From assembly GCA_014841835.1 (NCBI GenBank), contig JACYUQ010000001.1, positions 868,001 to 932,000 of the forward strand: 64,000 nt of DNA, read 5' to 3'. Source of the DNA: Oxalobacteraceae sp. CFBP 13730. GTDB taxonomy: Bacteria > Pseudomonadota > Gammaproteobacteria > Burkholderiales > Burkholderiaceae_D. Below, piece after piece: positions 59,357 to 64,000 of this stretch (its first letter is position 1; each line of letters starts with the position of its first letter). The notes beneath the pieces were generated by a model. It searched no databases, was not told the origin of the DNA, and saw only the letters and a program-made list of their open reading frames with translations. The position numbers were made by a program, and so were the translations under genes.

Positions 59357-59378
59357 TATAATCGTTGAAGCTTCAACG
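59357..59378 (+). promoter_or_regulatory. phaZ promoter -10 and overlapping 16-bp operator-like palindrome
   Basis: A consensus TATAAT (59357-59362) is directly followed by the perfect palindrome CGTTGAAGCTTCAACG (59363-59378), which would cover the transcription start. The position is that expected of a repressor operator. No clear -35 lies 16-18 nt upstream. The identity of the regulator cannot be told from the sequence. Confidence 0.6.
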
Positions 59379-59420
59379 CAAATCTTTTGCGGCGCGCGCA
59401 GTTAATAGAAGGATTTATTT

Positions 59421-60656
59421 ATGCTTTACCAATTGCACGAAATGCAACGCTCCTTCCTGACCCCACTCATGCAGTGGGCCGAGGCGTCGTCGAAGATGTT
59501 TTCCAATCCCGTCTCGCCATTTGCACACACCCCGTTTTCGCAGCGGATCGCCGCCGGATACGAGCTGATGTACCGCCTGGGCAAGGAATATCAAAAGCCG
59601 GCCTTCGGCTTGAAGACCACCACCATCAAGGGCGAAGAAGTCGGCATCGTCGAAGAGATCGTGCTCGAAAAGCCGTTCTGCCGTCTGCTGCATTTCAAGA
59701 AGGACTTGCCGGACGCCGGCATCGCCGCCCTCGCCCAGCCGACCGTGCTGCTCGTCGCGCCGCTGTCCGGCCACCACGCCACGCTGCTGCGTGACACGGT
59801 CAAGGCGCTGCTGGTCGACCATGACGTGTTCATCACCGACTGGACCGACGCGCGCATGGTGCCGTTGTCCGATGGCCCGTTCCACCTCGACAATTACATC
59901 TTCTACATCCAGGACTTCATCCGTCATCTGGGGCCGGACGTGCACGTGATTTCCGTGTGCCAGCCGACCGTGCCGGTGCTGGCCGCGATCGCGCTGATGG
60001 CAAGCGAGAAGGACGCCAAGCTGCCGAAGACGATGACGATGATGGGCGGCCCGATCGATCCACGCAAATCGCCCACCGCCGTCAACGACCTGGCCGTTGA
60101 AAAGCCGTTCTCATGGTTCGAAAACACCGTGATCTATTCGGTGCCGGGCAATTACCCGGGCTTTGGCCGCAAGGTCTATCCGGGGTTCCTGCAGCACGCC
60201 GGCTTCATCGCGATGAACCCGGGCCGCCACGCCCAGAGCCACCGCGAGTTCTACCAGCACCTGGTGCAGGGCGACGACGATTCGGCCGAATCGCACCGTC
60301 AGTTCTACGACGAGTACAACGCCGTGCTCGACATGCCGGCCGAGTACTACCTGGACACGATCAAGACGGTGTTCCAGGACTTCAGTCTGCCAAAAGGTAC
60401 GTGGAACGTGGGCGGCAATCTGGTGCGTCCGCAGGACATCAAGACGGTGGCCTTGCTCACGGTCGAAGGCGAGCTGGACGATATTTCGGGTCTGGGCCAG
60501 ACCAGCGCTGCGCACGATCTGTGCAGTGGCGTGCCGGCCGAGAAAAAACAGGCGTTCGTCGTCGAGAAAGCCGGTCACTACGGCATCTTCTCGGGCCGCC
60601 GCTGGCGCGAGATCGTGTGTCCGAAGATCACGCAATTCATCCGCGACAACAAATAA
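59421..60656 (+). CDS. phaZ: Intracellular poly(3-hydroxybutyrate) depolymerase
   Basis: Cytosolic enzyme of 411 residues that mobilises amorphous PHB granules to 3-hydroxybutyrate units. It belongs to the PhaZ1 type of Cupriavidus, whose nucleophile is Cys: here Cys180 in ISVCQPTVP. The likely Asp is in VEGELDDISG and the His in VEKAGHYGIFSG. The N-terminus (MLYQLHEMQRSFLTPLMQWAEA) and the C-terminal PHB_depo_C region match the family. No signal peptide is present. AAGGA precedes the ATG. A palindrome over the predicted transcription start suggests a repressor. Confidence 0.95.
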   Translation: MLYQLHEMQRSFLTPLMQWAEASSKMFSNPVSPFAHTPFSQRIAAGYELMYRLGKEYQKPAFGLKTTTIKGEEVGIVEEIVLEKPFCRLLHFKKDLPDAGIAALAQPTVLLVAPLSGHHATLLRDTVKALLVDHDVFITDWTDARMVPLSDGPFHLDNYIFYIQDFIRHLGPDVHVISVCQPTVPVLAAIALMASEKDAKLPKTMTMMGGPIDPRKSPTAVNDLAVEKPFSWFENTVIYSVPGNYPGFGRKVYPGFLQHAGFIAMNPGRHAQSHREFYQHLVQGDDDSAESHRQFYDEYNAVLDMPAEYYLDTIKTVFQDFSLPKGTWNVGGNLVRPQDIKTVALLTVEGELDDISGLGQTSAAHDLCSGVPAEKKQAFVVEKAGHYGIFSGRRWREIVCPKITQFIRDNK

Positions 60657-60673
60657 GCGAGCGCTGAATGAAG

Positions 60674-60705
60674 AATGCCATGGCAAGCGCCATGGCATTT
60701 TTTTT
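60674..60705 (+). terminator. Rho-independent terminator after phaZ
   Basis: AATGCCATGGC and GCCATGGCATT form a perfect 11-bp stem with a 4-nt loop, followed by a T-run to 60705. It lies 18 bp past the phaZ stop. Confidence 0.92.
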
Positions 60706-60720
60706 GTGCTCTGGATACGC

Positions 60721-61065
60721 TCAGCGCCCCAGCACAACCTGCTCGACCCGACCGGTCGCAATCGCCACGAGCGCGAAGCTGCGATCGGCCTGCACCCATT
60801 GATGCCCGCGTGGCGGCTTGGTCAGGCGCAGCTTGCGCCAGTCCTCGACCACGTACTGGACCGCCTGATAGCGTGCGGGCAGGCGCTCACCACGGCGCAA
60901 CTCGCCGCTGGATTCCACGCTGCGGTACAGCGACGGCAACGCCAGCGCCACCTCGGTCTGCTCGGGCGGCGCCGTGGCATGGCTGTCTTTGGTGTTGCGC
61001 GTGTGCAGGTTGTCGCCTGCAGAAAAAATGGCAGCAAACAGCAACGGGGCGATCAGCTCGTTCAT
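60721..61065 (-). CDS. RcnB-like small exported protein
   Basis: A 114-residue protein with a weakly hydrophobic N-terminus that may be a signal peptide (MNELIAPLLFAAIFSAG). The C-terminal half reads LPARYQAVQYVVEDWRKLRLTKPPRGHQWVQADRSFALVAIATGRVEQVVLG, matching the pattern of RcnB-family periplasmic proteins (Y-V-x-DWR, PPxGxxWV, ALVAIATG). RcnB helps control nickel and cobalt efflux in E. coli, but no rcnA is nearby and many homologues have no known role. The ATG at 61063-61065 is the only reasonable start. It is convergent with phaZ. Confidence 0.75.
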   Translation of the reverse strand: MNELIAPLLFAAIFSAGDNLHTRNTKDSHATAPPEQTEVALALPSLYRSVESSGELRRGERLPARYQAVQYVVEDWRKLRLTKPPRGHQWVQADRSFALVAIATGRVEQVVLGR

Positions 61066-61237
61066 GTCAGTCCTCGTCGGTGGATCGGTCCATAGTACAG
61101 CACGTTACGCACGACACCTCTGTTCGATTGACCACGCACGTGATCCACCCGTTCCAAGGCCGTGATGACGCGCCTTGTTTCATCGCAGCGCCCGGCATTT
61201 TGGCGGATAATGTCGGCTTTACCAGATACGCCACACC

Positions 61238-61915
61238 GTGACCAAACCCCTCGCCGACCAGCTCGAAGACCTGCTGCCACAGACCCAGTGCACCAAGTGC
61301 GGCTATCCTGCGTGCCGGCCGTATGCAGAAGCGATCGCCAGCGGTGAAGCCGACATCAACCAGTGCCCGCCGGGCGGCATCGAGGGCGTGCGCCGCCTGG
61401 CCGCCGCCACGGGCCGCCCCGTCATCCCGATCAATCCGGCCAATGGCCTCGAGCGGCCGCGCCCGGTGGCCTTCATCGACGAGGCGCTGTGCATCGGCTG
61501 CACGCTGTGTATCCAGGCGTGTCCCGTCGATGCGATCCTGGGCGCGGCCAAGCAGATGCACACGATCCTGCCGAGCCTGTGCACCGGCTGCGACCTGTGC
61601 GTGGCGCCCTGCCCGGTCGATTGCATTGCGATGGTACCGGTCACGGGCGAACGCACCGGTTGGGACGCCTGGTCACAACCGGCTGCCGACGCGGCGCGCA
61701 GCCGCCACGACTTCGGCGAAACACGCCTGCGCCGCGAGCGCGACGAGAACGACGCGCGCCTGGCCGCCAAGGCCGTGCAAAAACTGCGTGAAGTCACGGC
61801 CGAAGCAACCAACACCCCCGAAGAGCTGGCGGAAAAAGAGCGCAAGCGCGCGATCATCGCCGCCGCCATGGAACGCGCGCGCCTGAAGGCAGCCGGCAAC
61901 ACCGACCCGACCTGA
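61238..61915 (+). CDS. rsxB: Electron transport complex subunit RsxB/RnfB-like, orphan
   Basis: Iron-sulphur protein of 225 residues. The N-terminal Fe-S domain ([16 protein letters not shown]...CPPGG) is followed by two 4Fe-4S ferredoxin motifs ([30 protein letters not shown]). A charged helical C-terminal tail of about 75 residues follows. Unlike E. coli RsxB it lacks the N-terminal membrane helix, and no other rsx/rnf genes are present, so it cannot form the usual ion-pumping complex from this locus. The start is GTG 61238. The nth gene begins 15 bp downstream, the same neighbour as the rsx operon has in E. coli. Confidence 0.88.
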   Translation: MTKPLADQLEDLLPQTQCTKCGYPACRPYAEAIASGEADINQCPPGGIEGVRRLAAATGRPVIPINPANGLERPRPVAFIDEALCIGCTLCIQACPVDAILGAAKQMHTILPSLCTGCDLCVAPCPVDCIAMVPVTGERTGWDAWSQPAADAARSRHDFGETRLRRERDENDARLAAKAVQKLREVTAEATNTPEELAEKERKRAIIAAAMERARLKAAGNTDPT

Positions 61916-61929
61916 CCTGACCTGACCTG
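61911..61929. repeat. CCTGA tandem repeat at the rsxB-nth junction
   Basis: Three copies of CCTGA plus CCTG follow one another, the first containing the rsxB stop codon. The array ends just before the nth ATG (61931). Because each unit carries TGA and five bases shift the frame, a change in copy number would still stop translation and only alter the spacing. Confidence 0.7.
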
Positions 61930-61930
61930 C

Positions 61931-62626
61931 ATGAATTCCGCCAAACGCCACGAGATTTTCACGCGCTTTCGCGCGGCCAACCCAACGCCCACCACCGAGC
62001 TCGAGTTTTCGACGCCGTTCGAACTATTGATTGCGGTGCTACTGTCGGCACAGTCGACCGACGTCGGTGTGAACAAGGCCATGCGCCGTTTGTTCCCGGT
62101 GGCGAACACGCCACAGGCAATCCTCGACCTGGGCATCGATGAGCTCAAGACCTATATCGCGACCATTGGCCTGTACAACACGAAGGCCAAGAACGTGATC
62201 GCTACCTGCCAGATCCTGGTGGAGCAGCATGGTGGTGAAGTGCCGCCCGTGCGTGAAGCGCTCGAAGCGCTGCCGGGTGTTGGCCGCAAGACGGCGAACG
62301 TGGTGCTCAACACGGCCTTTGGCGAACCGACGATGGCCGTCGACACGCACATCTTCCGCGTCTCGAATCGCACGAAGATTGCCCCCGGCAAGAACGTCGA
62401 CATCGTCGAACAGAAGCTGTTGAAGTTCGTGCCGAAGGAATTCCTGCATGATGCCCATCACTGGCTGATCCTGCACGGGCGCTACACCTGCGTGGCGCGC
62501 AAGCCAAAATGCTGGAATTGCCTGATTGCCGACCTGTGCGAGTTCAAGGACAAGACACCGGCGCCAGCGGGCCTGCTCGACCCAGCTGCTGTCGCGGCAG
62601 CTGCAGCAGCAGCAGCAGCAGGTTAA
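61931..62626 (+). CDS. nth: Endonuclease III
   Basis: DNA glycosylase/AP lyase of 231 residues for base-excision repair of oxidised pyrimidines. The helix-hairpin-helix (ALPGVGRKTANVVLN) contains the catalytic Lys, and the catalytic Asp is in VDTHIFRVSNR. The 4Fe-4S ligands are spaced C-x6-C-x2-C-x5-C (CVARKPKCWNCLIADLC). It carries an extra C-terminal tail of about 20 residues ending in a run of ten Ala before Gly, encoded in part by a GCA repeat (62603-62620). It is coupled to rsxB, and its stop overlaps that of the convergent NTF2-like gene. Confidence 0.96.
   Translation: MNSAKRHEIFTRFRAANPTPTTELEFSTPFELLIAVLLSAQSTDVGVNKAMRRLFPVANTPQAILDLGIDELKTYIATIGLYNTKAKNVIATCQILVEQHGGEVPPVREALEALPGVGRKTANVVLNTAFGEPTMAVDTHIFRVSNRTKIAPGKNVDIVEQKLLKFVPKEFLHDAHHWLILHGRYTCVARKPKCWNCLIADLCEFKDKTPAPAGLLDPAAVAAAAAAAAAG
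62603..62620 (+). repeat. GCA trinucleotide repeat in nth
   Basis: Six GCA units encode the end of a C-terminal poly-Ala tail in Nth. Slippage would change only the tail length because the unit is in frame. Confidence 0.8.
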
Positions 62627-62982
62627 ATCCGGGTCTCGCCGGTCGCGAACGACGCGCGCACGATGCGCCCGTCCACCACTTCGTAGACGCACAGCATCTC
62701 GACCGTGCCCTGCCCTTCCGGAAAGTTGCGGGTCACGATCTCGAGGTCGGTGACGAAATTGCCCAGCACCGTGCGCGACAGCAGCCGCGCATGCAGGTCA
62801 GGCTCGAGAAAACGCTGTGCGTAGCGCGGTCGGATCTGGTCGTGGCCGCGCGCCAGCAGGTCGCCATGCAGCGCGAATTGCGCCGCGTCTGGCGCATAGG
62901 TGGCCATCAGTGCATCGAGGTCTTTGGCGTTGTAGGCGTCGAGCTGCGCCTGGACCACGGCGGAAGGTGAAAGAGGCGTCAT
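62623..62982 (-). CDS. NTF2-like (SnoaL/steroid isomerase-type) protein
   Basis: A 119-residue single-domain protein of the nuclear-transport-factor-2 fold (VVQAQLDAYNAKDLDALMATYAPDAAQFALHGDLLARGHDQIRPRYAQRF), lacking a signal peptide. Such proteins form dimers with a hydrophobic pocket that may bind a small ligand or act as an isomerase; no function can be assigned. The frame is open to 63033, but the ATG at 62980-62982 (MTPLSPSAVV) fits the fold. Its TAA stop and the nth TAA stop share the four bases TTAA. Confidence 0.8.
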   Translation of the reverse strand: MTPLSPSAVVQAQLDAYNAKDLDALMATYAPDAAQFALHGDLLARGHDQIRPRYAQRFLEPDLHARLLSRTVLGNFVTDLEIVTRNFPEGQGTVEMLCVYEVVDGRIVRASFATGETRI

Positions 62983-63072
62983 CGGATGGTGGCTCACAAG
63001 GTGCGCCACCGGTTGCCGGGCCCATCCCGACAATACGGGCGCGCGGGCATCTTACCGCGCACCCGGTTCGTG

Positions 63073-64000
63073 TCAAGCTGCCAGCGCCAGTTTGGTACGG
63101 GGCGGTGCCACGGCGCCGCTTGGCTCTTCGACCTTGAACACGCTGACCACTTCCGTCAGCGCCACCGTCTGCTCGCGCAGCGATTGCGCCGCGGCGGCGG
63201 CCTGCTCGACCAGCGCCGCATTCTGCTGGGTCGTGACATCCATTTCGGTGACGGCCTGGTTGACCTGCGAGATTCCCTGGCTCTGCTCGCTGCTGGCAGC
63301 GCTGATCTCGGTGATGATGTCCATCACGCCGCGCACACTGGTCAGGATCTCGCCCATGGTCACGCCTGCTTCACCGGCCAGCCGGTCGCCCGTTTCCACA
63401 CAGGCCACCGATTCACCGATCAAATCCTTGATTTCTTTCGCCGCCGTGGCTGAGCGCTGCGCGAGAATGCGCACCTCGCCTGCCACGACCGCAAAGCCAC
63501 GGCCCTGCTCGCCAGCGCGCGCCGCTTCGACCGCCGCGTTGAGCGCCAGGATATTGGTCTGGAACGCGATGCTGTCGATGACGCCGATGATGTCGGTGAT
63601 CTTGCGCGACGACGCGCTGATCGACGCCATCGTGCCCACCACCTGCTCGACCACCTGGCCGCCCTTGACCGCCACATCGCACGCAGACACGGCCAGCACG
63701 CTGGCCTGACGCGCATTGTCGGCGTTCTGGATGACGGTTGAGGTGAGTTCTTCCATTGACGACGCTGTCTCTTCGAGCGCGCCAGCCTGGCGCTCGGTGC
63801 GCGCCGACAAGTCGAGATTGCCCTGCGCGATTTCGCCGGACGCCACCGCGATGGTCTCGGCCCCGCCCCGTACTTCGAGCACGATGCGCTGCAGGCTGCC
63901 CGACATTTCTTTCAACGCCGTCAAAAGCTGGCCCGTTTCATCGTTGCTGCGCACGGTGATCGTGGTGCGCAAGTCACCCGCTGCCACGCTGCGCGCGGCC
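63073..64000 (-). CDS. Methyl-accepting chemotaxis protein, 3' part
   Basis: The C-terminal ~308 residues of a chemoreceptor that continues past the window. The end of a HAMP domain ([29 protein letters not shown]) is followed by the cytoplasmic signalling domain with its highly conserved hairpin tip ([48 protein letters not shown]), which contacts CheA and CheW. Glu/Gln-rich methylation segments flank it ([23 protein letters not shown]). The sensing domain is not in the window, so the ligand is unknown. It ends ...RTKLALAA without the pentapeptide used to tether CheR/CheB in enterics. Confidence 0.93.
   Translation of the reverse strand, partial: AARSVAAGDLRTTITVRSNDETGQLLTALKEMSGSLQRIVLEVRGGAETIAVASGEIAQGNLDLSARTERQAGALEETASSMEELTSTVIQNADNARQASVLAVSACDVAVKGGQVVEQVVGTMASISASSRKITDIIGVIDSIAFQTNILALNAAVEAARAGEQGRGFAVVAGEVRILAQRSATAAKEIKDLIGESVACVETGDRLAGEAGVTMGEILTSVRGVMDIITEISAASSEQSQGISQVNQAVTEMDVTTQQNAALVEQAAAAAQSLREQTVALTEVVSVFKVEEPSGAVAPPRTKLALAA

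Overview
The window is about 64 kb of a high-GC proteobacterial chromosome. Gene content and order point to a betaproteobacterium of the Oxalobacteraceae (Massilia/Telluria/Duganella type): yhdP divergent from glnE, glnA followed by a DUF4124 gene and ntrBC, polyhydroxyalkanoate genes, a tkt-gap pair and five large TonB-dependent receptors (TBDRs). This placement rests on gene content alone; no 16S rRNA or tRNA gene was found. No CRISPR array or prophage was seen, and the only mobile element is one IS1595-family insertion sequence.

Layout. 1-2482 (-): a peptide-type ABC transporter (two permeases and an ATPase cut by the window edge). 3013-5898 (+): TBDR 1, followed by an intact IS1595 element at 5950-7018. 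7020-14856 (-): aroG, tldD, a nitrilase-family amidase and yhdP, with glnE diverging at 15064. 18246-24925: TBDR 2, map and TBDR 3. 25406-28504 (-): tkt-gap. 28767-31664 (-): TBDR 4, then rsmE (+). 33129-36215 (-): TBDR 5, Oar-like with an N-terminal carboxypeptidase-regulatory domain. 36834-39316 (+): an FAD-dependent oxidoreductase coupled to an RhtA-like exporter. 39424-45791 (-): corA, a tiny secreted protein, ntrC, ntrB, a DUF4124 gene and glnA. 46095-54589: rhodanese, an S15-type hydrolase, a TAXI-type binding protein overlapping a divergent class A PBP-like protein, and an EI24/CysZ-like membrane protein. 54731-60656: FKBP isomerase, acyl-CoA-binding protein, a PHA-system protein, a cytoplasmic gluzincin, 7Fe ferredoxin with its reductase, and intracellular PHB depolymerase. 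60721-64000: RcnB-like protein, an orphan RsxB followed by nth, an NTF2-like protein and the end of a chemotaxis receptor.

How the genes work together. Nitrogen control is the main theme: GlnE modifies glutamine synthetase, GlnA carries the target tyrosine, and NtrBC would act on glnA through a sigma-54 promoter and upstream NtrC-like sites visible at 45857-46074. Carbon storage (phaZ, PHA-system protein, acyl-CoA-binding protein) and central carbon metabolism (tkt, gap) are the second theme. Nutrient uptake (TBDRs, peptide ABC transporter) is the third.

The most notable regulatory find is upstream of aroG. The leader encodes a 27-residue peptide with a Phe/Tyr-rich run, followed by mutually exclusive hairpins and a U-run terminator. 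This is the architecture of a phenylalanine transcription attenuator. Second, four of the five TBDR genes appear to share one promoter layout (TTGACA, 15 nt, TG, one base, then TTTTAT or similar).
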